Below, one piece after another: positions 36,637-50,711 of a stretch of 64,000 bases of DNA (the first letter of the stretch is position 1; each line of letters opens with the position of its first letter). The position numbers and the translations under genes are program-made. A model generated the notes under the pieces. The model saw only the letters and a list, made by a program, of their open reading frames with translations. It made no database searches and had not been told where the DNA came from. The DNA comes from Climacium dendroides (lineage: Eukaryota; Streptophyta; Bryopsida; Hypnales; Climaciaceae), in assembly GCA_950106755.1 (NCBI GenBank), contig OX467092.1, positions 5,456,001-5,520,000 of the forward strand, written 5' to 3'.

Positions 36637-39600
36637 TGTGGAGCGCAGAGTTCCTGCCAGGACAACAAAATATAGGTAAAACTGAATAACCTCAAAATCT
36701 TCAGGCATTTCTCTATTAACTTTTTGTTTCAAACCACATTTGCTTGCAAGCCATTAAACATAGGGGAAGCTGAAGCTTCTATAAGCCCAGGTTAAATGCT
36801 TTGATCAGTACCCTAACCACCGGATCCCCCACAGCCAAAATAGTGCTATAAGTTAACCTCTGAGTGACAAGTCAAAAAGAACTAAAACTGTGGAATCTAA
36901 CAGTCAATCCTAGTAACTTTCAAATTTTTTATTTCTTTAATTCGTTTTTTTACCTTCCCTAAAGCTTCTTAACTGATTTATTTGGACCCCAAACCACAGA
37001 TTCCGGAAAGCCAAAATTATTCTTCAACCACATAATAGCTAATCAACCACGAAAGTCTACTTTCGAATCTAATAGTCAGTCGATAGTAACATTCCATGCT
37101 TCCTCCTATGATTTAAAGACATAGGGTATGCTTTTCTCTATCAAGCGGTACACTTATTCCTGCCCTGAAACTTCTTAATATGATATGTTTGAACTAAGCG
37201 AGCCACTTTTGTCAATCTGGGAACCTACTGTAAGTATTAATTAAGGACTATTTTGACTCAAACCCCCAAAGTTGGAAACCATACCTCCAATGCCATAGCG
37301 AGACGTAAGAGAGTGGCCTCTTGCCACGGTCGTCCAATTAGCTGCAACCCGACTGGCAATCCCTTGGAATCATGACCCACCTGCAATTTCCACGCAAGAA
37401 GGAAAGACAGGCTATCAATGTCCGATTCTTAATTCCCCCAACCGAGGGCGCCTTATGAAAAAATAACGTATAACTACGGTACAGAGAGACCGATGCTCAT
37501 CTCGCCTGGAGTCACTACCAGTGCGCTGCCCCAGTCGATATGGCCGAGTTGGTCTAAGGCGCCAGTTTCAGGTACTGGTCCGAAAGGGCGTGGGTTCGAA
37601 TCCCACTGTCGACATCTTTTACATTTCCAATATTTTAAATTTTAAAGGATTTGATCAGCTAATACGAGCTTTAACTAAAACTCATGCCGGGACACTAAAA
37701 ACCCTCCGAATAAGCATGTTTACTGTTATTATTAGCCTGCGTGATTTTATATGGGGTACTTGCTGGCATTTGAATGATAGTTTCACCACCCCAGCCTTGG
37801 TTATTGGAAACCATGCATATGAATCAACAACGTGTTTTCAAAGTGGTGATTCCAGGCTTATCCAAACTCAAGGATGGCTCTCTCATCTTCAGAGCAACTG
37901 AACGCATGTAATGAGATGCAGATGTAATGTATAGAACGTTCCGAATTGTTATCAATAAGTTAGTGTGAATACTCACCGGAACACTAATAGCAGGGAGGCC
38001 AAGAAAGTTTGGGGCTGCAACAAATCGCATCAGATTGCCTGCACCACAGAAATATAATTTTCAAACATTAGTTTAGTTTCAGTTCACGCTACAGCTCGCC
38101 CCAAAGTTCACTCACTGAAGCTCAGAGAACCTGAAACCACGATTTGCCAAGAGTAAGAGCCACTCTAGACAGTACTTACAGGTCGAAGCAGCAAGCTTAA
38201 AACTAGAACCCAACATCATGTGTACCTAGCCTAGGGGTAAGATCGCAGGCTTAAAATAACAGAACGAGGTAACACAAATAACAGATGATTGTTACTCCTA
38301 TCAAAGATGAAAAGTTCGTGTTGCTGCTTCAACCTATGAAATCTAAAGTGGTCCTCAGGCACCATAAAAAAAAATTGGAACAGAAACGTTGTCTCACGTC
38401 GCATTGATTATTTCCATGGATGTGGGGAAATGAAAGCACTTGCTTACCTATTGTCGTCAAATCACTTTCGCCAACGGACAACGACGCAGGAGGGATCAAT
38501 GGTGCCGTTGTACTGCACAGAATTTGAACTGTGAGTTTCAATGATAAAAACAAGAGTATGGTACTCATATTTGAGGAAACTTCATTGGAATTTGCAAGTG
38601 AACCTCGTAATGCTCACCCAGTGGCTGGAGTTACAATAACGTCCACATTCTCAAAAGCTTTCATGTGGAAGTACATCGCTCGACGTCTGCACGACCGGCC
38701 CCAGAAAACGAATCTATTAAGGATATTACACTAGCACTTCACTCATCTTCTAAGAATTTACCAGATGTTTGATTTGCCACGGCTATAACCAACACAGACA
38801 ATAATTAACTCCAAAAGGACCTAAAGGCCTAGCCCTTTAACCCTGATCCTTTGGGGAACTTTTGTGCAATTTTGCTTATATCTTTGTACGAATATATTAT
38901 TTACCCGATTTCCATCAAATCGATCGTAAAGGAAGCTTGCCTTAGAATGATTCCAATGTTACTTTGGATGAACAAGAAGTTGTTAGGACAAAAGATTGGC
39001 CAAAAGCACTCTGCTCATCATCCACAATATGGACGTTGGACCACAGTGGGCCTTATGTGTTCTATAGCAGTTATGAGTATACGTAGTATGGAAACTTTTG
39101 GGTACAGTTTTATTTATTTATTATTTACTTATTTATTTAATGACATCGAATATGCAATGTTCTTCACTGATTCAGATTCAGGTGATATAAAATTTGGCCT
39201 CCCTGAATTACATTTCACAATATAATCAACTGCATTGGTCAATTTCAAACCATGAATCCCTGGTCCTTCAGGGTAGAGCAAGTAAACTGGAAAAATGAGG
39301 TAATGAAATTAGTTAGCCAAACCTGATTTTTTGGGCAGCAATGAAGTCTGTAGATGAGAATTCCTTCATGAGACTGAGTGTCCCTCGAACGTCTAAACTG
39401 AGTTTTTCCAATCTGGAATAAAATGGAACCAATTGGATTCAAGTAGTCAGCAACCGGAACCTATTGTAAAGCAAGGGCAAGTACACCATTGTAAAGCAAC
39501 GAAGTAGCGTATTGAGCCAAATGGATGGATGCAGAAAAGGTAAGGCCAGAACGGTACGCACAACTTTTTGTCAAAGCCCGCGAACCCAACTGCAAATTCG

Positions 39601-42600
39601 GAGCCCACAGTCGTCAGATGCCCGATCCTTAATTCGTCCAGCTCAGGCAATGTAATTTCTTTCGTCTGCCATCACCAAGTCATGAATAGCAACCTCAAAA
39701 TCTATAAAGCTCATAGATTTTAGAGCTCTCGGCACTTTAATGTCACAATTTTGGCACTGTGAAACACTTCATGTAACAATAATGACCACAATTAGAACAC
39801 ATACCTCAGTCCCAAATTCCTCCAGGAGAAGTTTCAGGCTTTTGTTGCACACCTCAGCCACCTCCTTATCAAATGTAGAATTGAACCACTGCTCCATGAT
39901 TTCATGTAAAATTAGAAGACGTGGAGAAAAGTGTGCAAGGAAGGACACTTCCCATGAAATCGCGAGCAAAATGTCCGTCATAGTTCGGGTTCGGGAAAAT
40001 GAACTGCACATAAGAAGCATAAGACGACATCCTTACCTCTGAGTATTTTCCGAGTCTCAAGGAACCCAACGTAGCTTGAGAACCTGGATTGAAATCCGGC
40101 ACGCATGGGGCCAGCTGAAAGACCATCAGAGAATTCAATAGTAAGAGCATAGGAAAACTGTCAGAGACCAGTTCTTGTATCCCGTACTGACCCCTGTTAC
40201 CACCAGTATCTCATCGCTTCGAAAACACAGGGTCAGCCTTGAATTAACAAGTGGGGTAAGTATGACGAGTATGATAAGTATCTATGGCCAGGATATGAAT
40301 GGAACGGGAGTTGTCTACTGTCACAGTGGTCTACAACCTCCCACATTGAAATTTCATAAAAAATTTCAAGCTTAGTGATAAAAACTTGTTATCAACAGAT
40401 TTGGTTCTTGTACCCAAAGTGATCTCCCAAAAATCAAACTGCCACATATGTTATAATGCTTAAAGTCACAAATAGTATCCCTACACAAAAAAATGATCAA
40501 CGATTACAAGACAATCACGTACAAGCACAGCCTAAATCAGATCCAGCGGATCACACTAAACAACCATGGATACTGCTATGATGGCCAAGTCAGCATTTGG
40601 TGAGGGGCGATACTTACCGGCCAACTGTGGAGCTTGTCAGCGGTATGTGTTCCGAGCATTGCTGAATATCTGCACGCACAATTGAATTTTTCCCATATGA
40701 ACCACAATTTGTTGCATTCTGCTGTGCATAGAGAGCAACGTTTGCTATGGAGAGCTCTTAAATGCTACTCAGTCAAATTCTTTGAGTACGAGGTCATTTC
40801 ATCTTGTTCATGCTGAAAAAGAAATTGCATAGCTCCTGATACTGACTACTTACACAAGCAATGCATCTTCTGTGCTTGCTGTAATGGGACCACAGGACTC
40901 CATGGACCATCCCACACAAAACAACCTGCCAATTCAATTGACGCAAAGTTAGCTCATATGATATCAGAGAAATCAAAGGAGAACTAGGTCTTCAACACAA
41001 GACAAGCAGCGGTGTTATCACGACGTCTAAATACAAACATCTGGAAACCATTTTGGTGCAATCGACAAGGATTAATCATCTCAACTTAAAAATAAATCAA
41101 GATACCAAAGTAAGGATTAAAAGAGGCCCGTACCCTTTATTTGTTATCCGTCCAAATGTTGGCTTCAAGCCAACAATTCCACACAAAGCTGCAGGTATCC
41201 TAATCGACCCTGTTTCACATTTAAATGTTCCCCGTTCAGTAGTACCCAGGTTCATCTCCAAATACCGAAGACATTATTCCTTGCACAGTTAAAAGTTACA
41301 ATAACAAATGAAAAGAAAGAATCTACGGAAGCATTGAAGCCTCAATGCAGATAAACAATCGAAGTTGTTTAGGACATTCAGCAAAACTTCACCTCGGAAA
41401 TCCTAATTACTAGACAAGTCTCATGAGCGTTAGATCTTGCCTCCATGCTCACCTCCAACATCAGTACCCACGGCAACGGGACACAACCCGGATGAAACAA
41501 TTGCACCAGGACCAGAAGAAGAACCTCCAGTATAGCGTTCCTCATCATGGGGATTTCTTGCTGTCCTGTTTCACCGAATCTCAAAGGAATTCAATAGGCA
41601 TTGGAGAAGCAACGGGCCAAAACTTCAATGCACAATGCATAAACTGAATATAAAACTGTAGGCAGCGCACTCAGTATGGACAAGGTATCACATGCAAGGT
41701 TGGTGCCATGCGGAGTAAATTTGGCAATCTGCAGAGCAATCGACAATAGAACAAGGAGAATATACGTGGGACCAGTCGAAAATAACGAAGAGTGAATACC
41801 CATGATGAGGATTATTGCCAGTAGTTCCCATGCCAAATTCATGCATCACTGCCTTGCCGATGACCATCATACCACAGCTTCGCAGCCTTGCAACCGACAC
41901 AGCATCTTCTTTCACTTCCCTCACTTTAGGAAGCCAGATCGATCCAGCTGAGGAGCCATGGCAAGTCGACACGTAATGATGAGAAAATGCATAGAGGGGT
42001 CAAAGCAGAAGTTGATTGCCAACTCTAGTTCAGTTCCAAGCATGCTACATGAATTTCATGTGAAATCTAGATATCCGGATAGAAGGCTAAGCGTAGTGCA
42101 CAATCAATTCATGATTTATATAATCAACACAAACGAGCTAGAGAAAATAAATTAACAACATGCACGCAAAAGGTTGGTAATCATGTGCTAGAACCAATTC
42201 AAGACATGAGAATTTGCAGAATGATAGGACGAGCTGTGCGTTGAATTACACCTGTGCTTGGATGCGGAAGGCAGTCTATGTCATCCTTGACAGCCAAAGG
42301 TACACCATCAAGCACAGACAGCATCTTCCCTGCAAAACGAGGTCACGATGGAAGCCAATGAATTCCAAATCTATTCGAAAATTTTCCTTTTTTCCTTTGC
42401 TCACCTCCATCACTATTCCAAAGTAGACAAAGCAAAGGCTAAAAACTGATGTCTACGTTTATTTAGTGTAAAATGACATACCATTCTTGTAACGTTCGGT
42501 AGACTCAGCCGCTTGCTTAAGCACATCCTCAGGGAGAAAAGAAATGAAGTATACCAATGAAGTAGCCCCACGATTCCTATGCTTTGCCTTCTCAACAGCA

Positions 42601-44621
42601 TCAATTATGCGCTCCGCTACCTAAAACATTGAAGCCGTTAAGTCAGATACTATGCCCAGAAAATACCGAGGATGCTACGAGAAAACTTGGGGGTGGGTGG
42701 GAGGGTGGGATCACTTTTCTCCACTGAAGTATACAGATATGCAGATTAGAAAGATTTTGAAGGAAAACATACCGTCCGCCACTCTTATATCTGCATATAT
42801 CTTTAACAAAGCATCGCGCTCTCTTTAACGATATGCAACAAGCTCTAAAGCTCAAATTCAAAGAGGCACACCTGAGTTGGTGTTACACGACCGGTCGTAT
42901 AAGCCTCAACGTAATCTCGAATTTTCCAGTAAAAAAAGGGACGTGCCTTCTGCAATTTAAAGAAGAGGATACTAAAACCATTAGGAACCTGATTCTGCTT
43001 CCTGTACAAACCTTTTATCAACAGCAACTCATCTCTTCCAATACACTTATTTAGCCGTCAATTGGCATGTGGTGTAACCAGTCATGATTTGGTTAAAGAT
43101 CGATGACCACTCATATTTGAATGGAAATTAGGGTTGTATTATGTCCCTTATTCAATAACGGTCTACATGACCTCTACATAACGGATTGCATAAAAAAGCA
43201 TCCAATACATTAAGTAAGGAAACAATTTGATCTCAGAGAGTTTGACTCTTGTAATACACAAAGTGATCTCTCCAGTGAGCTCCATTAATTAAACTCCCCA
43301 TGAAAGCACACTCCTACCTATCGGTTAGAGGCTTAAAGTGAAGGAAAGAGTATCCGTAACCTCAGATACTGGCAAGCGTTCTAGAGCATATGCCACTCTC
43401 TCCGCAGGCTCACTCCCCTCCAAAAATTGCTTCACAGCTACTTCAGAAGCTTCTGTTGCAATTCAGCGCAAGACATCAATGTAGGCATTGCATGATCAAC
43501 ATAAAGAAGGAACTATTTCAAAAGCATCAAAGCGCAAGCCATATACATCTGTGTAGCTAGATTCTTGAACAAACCATCACCACAAAGAGAAAACCCTTCA
43601 GGACTTACGGTTGGCAGGATACTCTGGTAGGTACATGGGTATGTCAGGAATGACAATTTCACGCAAAAACTGCAAGAAACCAAAACGAATCGGCCGTAAG
43701 TGATTAGAAACTAATCAAGGCATTCGAAATGGCTCCCATAAATTAAGGAATATTATGTTGCGTAAGAGTTCTTGAAACAACCTAATTCTAACTTCTGTTA
43801 ACAGGGTTTCTATTAACTTTTTAAAAACCCTGTGAACAGAGCTAAGCAGCAAAAGAGAAAGTCATCATAAACAAAGGTATGGACACCCATAATCAACACT
43901 GCCCAAAATGCCAAAATGCAACACCTGCATTTGGACCAGACAGTGTCTCTAGAACCTAATATTGATTACACAAGATGTACACAATCAAAACATGAGCGTC
44001 CATGAGAGCCTACAATTGGTTTAGGTACACCTAGAGACAGTACTTTAAAATTCATAACTTGTTCATACAATGCATGCTAAAGTGCGTTGTAATCCTCTAT
44101 CAGTTGCCAATAAGACCCAATCAAATAATAATCGTAAATATGCTCAGTTGTACCTACTGACGATTACAGGTGCGCATATCTTAGTCTACTCTATCACTAA
44201 TATTCCAATAATCTCCATTGCCAAGATTGTCCAAGAATGTTCACGAAGTTCCCTCTAAGAGCAACTGCGTGTAGGCACCTGTGGAATGTTGTTCATCCTC
44301 ATCAAATTCGGTTTTATCAACCCACCCAGAAGGAAGGAATTCTGAGCCCAAACGAACAACCGGAGCTGCCATCCAGTAAGCTTCGGAGCTGTCCACAATC
44401 CACCACACCATGTCACAAATACAGACCGAATACTGCTCTAAACAAGTGCACTCCAACACTCTTAAACCCCGTCTCCAATCCAACTCAGCAGACTCAAATA
44501 CAAGTAGAAATTCAAGGTTTAAAGGGTAAAGAAAAATCTATGTACCTACGACATCACTGATCTTGAACTTCACTGGCCTTTCGAGAACCTCCTCCACTGG
44601 TAACATCGTGTTTAGAGCCAT
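36600..44621 (-). CDS. FAAH: Fatty acid amide hydrolase (amidase signature family)
   Basis: It hydrolyses N-acylethanolamines to fatty acid and ethanolamine, and is membrane-associated in plants. Exons in transcription order: 44621-44546, 44388-44279, 43669-43609, 43452-43361, 42949-42872, 42620-42482, 42329-42252, 41947-41800, 41565-41453, 41209-41134, 40925-40854, 40669-40618, 40114-40037, 39888-39805, 39665-39565, 39412-39323, 38686-38618, 38512-38448, 38038-37977, 37380-37285 and 36653-36600. All 21 join in frame to 597 residues (Arabidopsis FAAH: about 607). The Ser-Ser-Lys triad is intact: Lys200 in AVKDDIDC, Ser276 in YTGGSSSG and Ser300 in GTDVGGSIRIP. The signature [12 protein letters not shown] marks the plant FAAH clade rather than GatA. 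The usual GTDGGGS reads GTDVGGS, a mild change. The 3' end is duplicated, and a tRNA gene sits in intron 19. Confidence 0.95.
37534..37614 (+). tRNA. trnL-CAG: tRNA-Leu (anticodon CAG)
   Basis: This 81-nt cloverleaf has acceptor GTCGATA pairing with TGTCGAC (one G-T wobble), D-stem GCC/GGC, anticodon stem CCAGT/ACTGG with loop TTCAGGT, a long class-II variable arm, and T-arm GTGGG-TTCGAAT-CCCAC. The discriminator is A. The anticodon CAG reads CUG leucine codons. The internal A box (TGGCCGAGTTGG) and B box (GGTTCGAATCC) match the pol III consensus, and TTTT follows at 37617-37620. There is no intron. It lies in FAAH intron 19 on the opposite strand. Confidence 0.96.
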
Positions 44622-47600
44622 AACTCGTGACTGTGTTCGCACCCAAAACCCTCAGCGCATTCTCTGAAACAGAAAACTGGGGTTCAAGGCAAAATTCAAA
44701 ATTCCAATAATAAAACGGTGCACTTCTAACAATATAGACGAGCGAGAATCATACAAACATGGACCTGCCAAAAGAAAGATCGACACACGGAAGTATAATG
44801 AAATCACGCCTTCTTTCAATTGAAAGCAAGCCAAAGAACGTGGAAAAAAGGTTCCAAGGAAATCAGAAGAGAAGCATATGAAGACATGTACCAGCTGTAG
44901 ATAAACCCACCAACAAAAGTCGCGAAAACAGCTGAAGCTTGAATGTGTCGATTGAGAGTAGGCAGACACAAACTTCAAGGACAAGGAAAGTCATTACTCT
45001 AGTCTCTGTTTGGTAGTGATGGCAGGCGTCATATTAAATTTTCAAGTGTGAAAGTGTCCCATTGATCGCATTCCAGCGACTTCTTGAGGAAATTCTCGTG
45101 AGGAAATTCTCGTGAGGCAATTCGTGAGGAAATTCGTGAAGTAGTTCGTACCAAAATTCGTGAAGAAATGCGTGAAGAAATGTTAATTCCTCGAGAACCT
45201 GTAGAATATTCTATAGTTGGCATTTGGCAAACTCTAGTCACCTTTTAAGCACTCAACCATTCATCCATAGGTGGATATTGAATGTTATGAAATCTCCACT
45301 TCATCATTTCATAGGGGAAGTCTCATTAGGAATTTAACTTTTCAACAAACTCCCTAAATAAAAGTGTTACTTTGGGTTTACATGAGTACAAAATCTTTCA
45401 ACAACTTTGCATTGCTACATTGTATTGACATCAAACTCATTCAACCTCCCTTCTATTCGAATTGTGACTCCCCTCAATATTATTGATGAAGCTTCAAAAA
45501 ATCATGGATTGTATCAATGGAAAGTAGGAATAATGCATATGTATGCCAATTTTTTACAATACCAATAGGGGTGGGTCTTTAGTGATATACAACAACATGC
45601 AATAAAATATTGAAGTCATTGTGGCTCAAAAAAAAAGTAAAGAGCGCTAGCACGAGAATATAGAATTTTAAGCCTAGGAATCTATATTATAGTCATCTTC
45701 AATGAATATAGGTGTTTAGGTTATAGGTACCTATGTTATAGACTCTTTTCATATTATAGTATATCTATGTTATAGGTACATATGTTATAAACACCTTCTA
45801 GTAGTTGTAGGTACGTACCTACAATTAGGTTCAAGGCTTGTAGACTCATGTCTTTGTACTCACATGCTAGCTTTGTTGAAAAAGAAGCATTGAAATTTTT
45901 TGGAATGATTTTGAAAATTGGTTAAATAATTGAGTCTATACGGATGGTTAGTCTTGAAATTCATTTACTTTCAAATCATAATTTCTTATTGCTTCAAGTT
46001 TTTTTAGAATTGTAGTACACATATAATACTACATTTTTATTTTCTCATTTGTTTTTTAGCCATTCATTTTTATAGAACGAAATTGAGTAAAACAAAGACT
46101 CAAATTAAGAGTCAATGTGAAGCCAAATTTATACATGGTATATTAGGTGATCATGTAGGCCATAAAAAATTAAATTAAATTATTTTTTTCTTGTAATTGC
46201 ACATTTTCATGCAACCAAATTGCCTTGTAGAGGGTCCAAATTTCCTCTAATGATAAGGTCAAAATCAATTGCAAAATCTTACATCATCATTGTGGATTGA
46301 CAGTGTTGCAACAATCTCAATGAGTTTTCTTGTCCTAACCCCTCTCAACATTGCTTCTCAATCCATCTCCCTTGCTTCTCCACCCTCTTATGGCCACACT
46401 ACTTGTGGCATGGCCAATCACTTTTGCATTTAACTCTCTTTATATAATATACAATCAATGATAACAACACTAGCTCAAAATTCTCTTCATTTGCAAATCG
46501 ATGAATACAATGGAAGTTCTATCTTAGTATAGTAATCCAAGACATGGATATTAAGTTCCGAGAGTTCAAGCAATGATTCTACAAGCCTCGAAGCTTATAG
46601 GAGAATGCTTCTTGTAGATTAGGATTTGGTCACCTTGTAGGGTCATTGTAACCCTTTGATTGAGCTCTGTTTTTATGGCCAAGTGAAAAATGGTGACTAG
46701 CTCTTTCATTTAGCTCTTGAGGACCTATTCATATGTACGAGATTTTTTAAAATTTGGCCTCAAGCTCAAGTTCAATCTAATTGTGCTTGTACAAGATTCA
46801 ACCTTGTGATTGTGATTGTGTTTTAATCACGTGCTAGATTATTCAAGGAAGCTCTTAATGCCAATCAGATCTTCTAGCCACATAGCCAATCATACTACTA
46901 AAATCATAAGTCCCTCTATAATATCACAAATGCTACTATTAACACTAGGGACTCGTGCTTGCTATACTACGCATTCGTTGTATCACATATTAGTAAAATT
47001 TTGATATATTTGAATAGAATGCATGATAATGATTTCAATAAGTCTTTAAAATAATTATTTTAAATATTTTATAAAAATATTTTCAATCATGCATACATAG
47101 AATTCATATTTTCGCACAATGTGATATTATAGAAATAGAGTAGCAGTTTGCAATCACTTTTGTAATATCACTTTTTACAAAAGTTGATATTATAGAAATA
47201 ATATAGTCGTTGCAATTAAGGTGATATTAAAGAGAATCTATAGGATGATATTATAGAGGTAGCAAATTCATTGCTTCTTTTGGCTTTACACTTCTTTGCA
47301 CTTCTATGATTTTGTGCTTTTGTGAGCTTTGAGATTTCATAATTTCAATTTTCTATTGCTACTACCAAATGATTTTGAGAAATTTATTCAATTGAAGCAA
47401 TTTTGGATTCCACAACAATGAAGTTCACAAAGTTTTTGAGATTTATAAGTTTTTCTTTTCAATTCTTCAATTTGGTTTGCCATTTTTTGTAACAATGGAG
47501 TTAAATTTCTTATACATTTTAATGTATGTGTATTTTTTTTTTATAGTATTTACCATTGCATATATTTCATTCATCATTCAATAAATTTCTATTATACATT

Positions 47601-49880
47601 TCAATATATACTTACTTATTAAAAAAATTATATGAAGATTTTAGTCATTTTTATTTGAAGGTTTGTTGAAAATTTTGTTCTACATTCTATCTAATACATA
47701 AAAATTCTTATAAAATTCTAATGATGAATGCGTAGCATAGCAAGCGCCAACTGCTAGTAATCAAGGAAAAAAATATGTACTCTATTTCTTTCATTCAACC
47801 TTCAATTGTAGCATTCAATATTTTTTATCACCTAGCTTGAAATCAAGGTACCTTGTATAGCCAATGGAAGTCAAAGACTTGGATTCCACTGATCTTGAAA
47901 TCAAAAACAATTTTTATTGAAATGCCATTTCAGTTTTATTTTATGGGCCCTCATTAGGAGAATTAGGTTTTATTTTGATCAATTGGCTTTACATTTGAGG
48001 AAATTGTATATTTTAATGGAAGCTAAGAGTCTTAAGTCAATAATCTCAAAATCAAAATAATAATGGATTATTGAATTGAAAATAATAATTTTGATCTAAT
48101 TCATTTTCAAACTATTTGTCTTCATTTCATTTGTAGCTTTAGCTTGTACCTTATGATTATTAGATTGTTAGTTTGGAGCCCTTGGCCCAAAATTAGTGAT
48201 TTTGAAAACTCAATATATTGAATAAGAATTTTTGTATAACATTTGAATGCCATGGTATAAACAAATGTTGTTTGACACATTGAACCCTTGGTACTTTATG
48301 ATTATTTATCTCTTCACAAATTCAACCAAGGGTCAATTTGCTCTTGTCACCAAAAATATTAAAAATTCATTAAGGCTAGTTTGGAGTACATCTTGTACAA
48401 AATCTACAAATATGGAATTCTACCTTTGGATAAATTTTCAGAATATTTCAATCCTTCTAAGATGTGATAGTGTCTACAAAACTTGAAGAAGAGTTGGTAC
48501 ACCATGTCAATAGAGGTCTTCAAAGCTAGCTAATAGTAATCATTCTCAATCTCAATCTTCATCTTCTATACAATTGTATTTCTAGTTACATTGTTGTTGT
48601 CGAATTTAATTTTTTATAAATTGCACTCTACTTTAAGTACTTGTACAATGACAACAATATAGCCAATATTTTTGTCCTAAATTTATCCATAAATTGTCCA
48701 CAAATTACAGTATACTTGTTATGGCTCAAATTTTCTTTATATTGTAATATGCACTACTTGATCCCTTGTATTTATGCTACATTGAACTAAATCTAGACTG
48801 TTGATGTAATTTTGGAATATGTTTTCAAAACATTGAAAGATCTCCTCTCCTGATGTTTTGTGTATATTTCCAATTTTTTTTCAAACTCTGGATTTTTTAA
48901 ATTTAGTTAAACATGGCTTACTTTCTATTTATTGACAAAATGAAAAGATTATTTTAATGCTTCAATCCTAATTCTCCAGTATTCTAATGTCCATAGTCAT
49001 AGGTTTTACATTCCATGGTTATAAGTCTTCATTCTAATAAACTATATGCTCACAAACTCACAAGGTCATCCTCATACATTCACAAAATAACAACCTTGAG
49101 TTTGACAATAATAGAAAGCTACTTCTAAATTGCAACTTTTTCCTATCCACATGGAAATATAAACATCATTGAAGTCATAAAAAACAATTATGATTCTAGA
49201 AAATTTGAAAATTATTCTTTGATTGGGAATAGAAGGGATAGGGATAGACAATTATGATTTTAGAAAATTTGAAATTTATTATTTAATACTCTCATGGTCA
49301 AACATTATAATCTCTCAATTCATACGTGACATTGTTGTGTTTTATTTTCATATATAATCTCTAACATGTCTAGTTACCATTTGTACGGTTACCATTTCAA
49401 AAAAATTGATACAACTCATCAAAAAGTTGTCTTTTTGTTCAATTTAGAGTAAATTCCTAGAAGCTCAAAAAAAGCCTTGGATATTTAGGGGTTAAAGGAA
49501 TTGACCCATTTTTGACCAATGTTCCATTCTCACAACTTAGGCTCTTGAATTTCCAATTAGTTGTAGGTGACAACTCATGTACAACATGGGTAATTGAAGC
49601 AACAAAAATAATTATATGGGAGGTGTACATTGAAAACATAAAATGATCACTATATGTACATTGAAAGCGACAATGATCACATGCATCAATTTTGTGATCA
49701 ACTTATGGTTGGAAATCGGTTTGTCTATAAATCGAGAATAGGACAAATAAAATCTTCTCCAAAAAAATTTATAGTAATTTTGTTTTTGAGGAAAAATATG
49801 TCAAAAATTATAAAATCCTTCTTAAATCTATTTCTCTACACAAGGACCTTGCCCATTCCGCAAATAGGCTAAATTGCGTA
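44622..49880. other. FAAH upstream region, then AT-rich intergenic DNA
   Basis: The first few hundred bases should hold the FAAH leader and promoter (minus strand). From about 45250 the sequence is AT-rich and has no gene I can support. Near-repeats of GATATTATAGAAATA occur at 47120-47260, and a GTTATAGGTAC motif recurs at 45718-45790. Confidence 0.55.
45084..45182. repeat. Degenerate 12-15-bp repeat, GAGGAAATTCGTG type
   Basis: Seven or eight short units of the form GA(G/A)GAAATTC(T)CGTG run head-to-tail about 460 bp upstream of the FAAH start codon. On the minus strand they read as repeated Arg-Ile-Ser-Ser within a 70-residue frame, which I take to be an artefact of the repeat. Confidence 0.75.
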
Positions 49881-50711
49881 AGTGGTTGAAAATACATTGT
49901 TATCCTCTTCTTCCGATTACAATCGGACCGTCCAACTGACGCAAGACGTACGGTTCCGCTCCAAGACCGCGAGCGCCAGCGTCCGTCCGGCGTCTGGCCA
50001 CGGCAGGACCCAAGCGGCACCCAACGGCCAAGCCGGACGGACGCTGGGCCTACGTCTGGACGGACGTCTGGCCACGGGCCCAAGCGGCGCCCGAGGGCCA
50101 AGCTCTTCTCCTTCTTCCTAAGGCACGGTGCAACGAGCAACGAGGAAAGGACGGTCAAGGGTTCTCGCTTGCAGCGCGGTGAGTCGACGAGCGCAAGTCG
50201 TGCCAAAATTTCGCCTCCGCGGCCTTACGCTCCTGCGGCGCGCGCAGGCGCAAGCTCGTCGCGTTTCGAATGCGGCTTTGAAGAATCTCCAAGTCGGTAC
50301 GAGATTGTGCGGCCGCCAAAATTTCGGCTACTTTTTGTCTGTGTGTCGGTCTGTTCGGCCGCTGGGGTTTCGATTCGTAGCGCCATCGCCAACCTCGTGT
50401 CTTCTTCGTCGGAAAGCTTCCCGCAGGTCCCGCGTTGGCGCCGTCGTTCGTACTCTGGCAGATCGGAGTGACCCTTCCTGAGTTGCGGTACGTCGTTGGT
50501 TATGCCTTGCTAGGGTCACCTTTTTATTGTATTTTCTTTGCGGTTGCAGTTTTGCCGTTTGGTTCAGGGTGGCAAGTCGGCGACGGAATTGTGCTCTGGA
50601 TTGTGCTCGCGGCGGTCTTCTGTCAATGCGGAGGCGGGCGTGACGGAATTGGATGCGCTTGGCATGGGAGTCGCAGAGCTGTCTCGTGCCGTGGGAGTCT
50701 GACGGGGCTGT
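49881..50711 (+). promoter_or_regulatory. GC-rich promoter and leader of the psq/CENPB gene
   Basis: Composition switches abruptly from AT-rich to very GC-rich near 49920 and stays so into the gene. The stretch carries the tandem repeat at 49991-50103. Open frames exist in several registers on both strands, as expected of GC-rich sequence, and none is recognisable. I interpret it as a CpG-rich promoter plus 5' UTR. Confidence 0.45.
49991..50103. repeat. GC-rich direct repeat, 74-bp period
   Basis: CGTCTGGCCACGG...CCCAAGCGGC...GGCCAAGC occurs at 49991-50033 and again at 50065-50103. The second copy lacks a few internal bases. Shorter ACGTCTGG and GGACGGACG words fill the space between. It is immediately upstream of the psq/CENPB gene. 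Confidence 0.75.

Noticed and set aside
41000..42700. GatA-type glutamyl-tRNA amidotransferase as the identity of the amidase gene
   Set aside because: [12 protein letters not shown], the N-terminal extension and the whole exon order match plant FAAH better than GatA.
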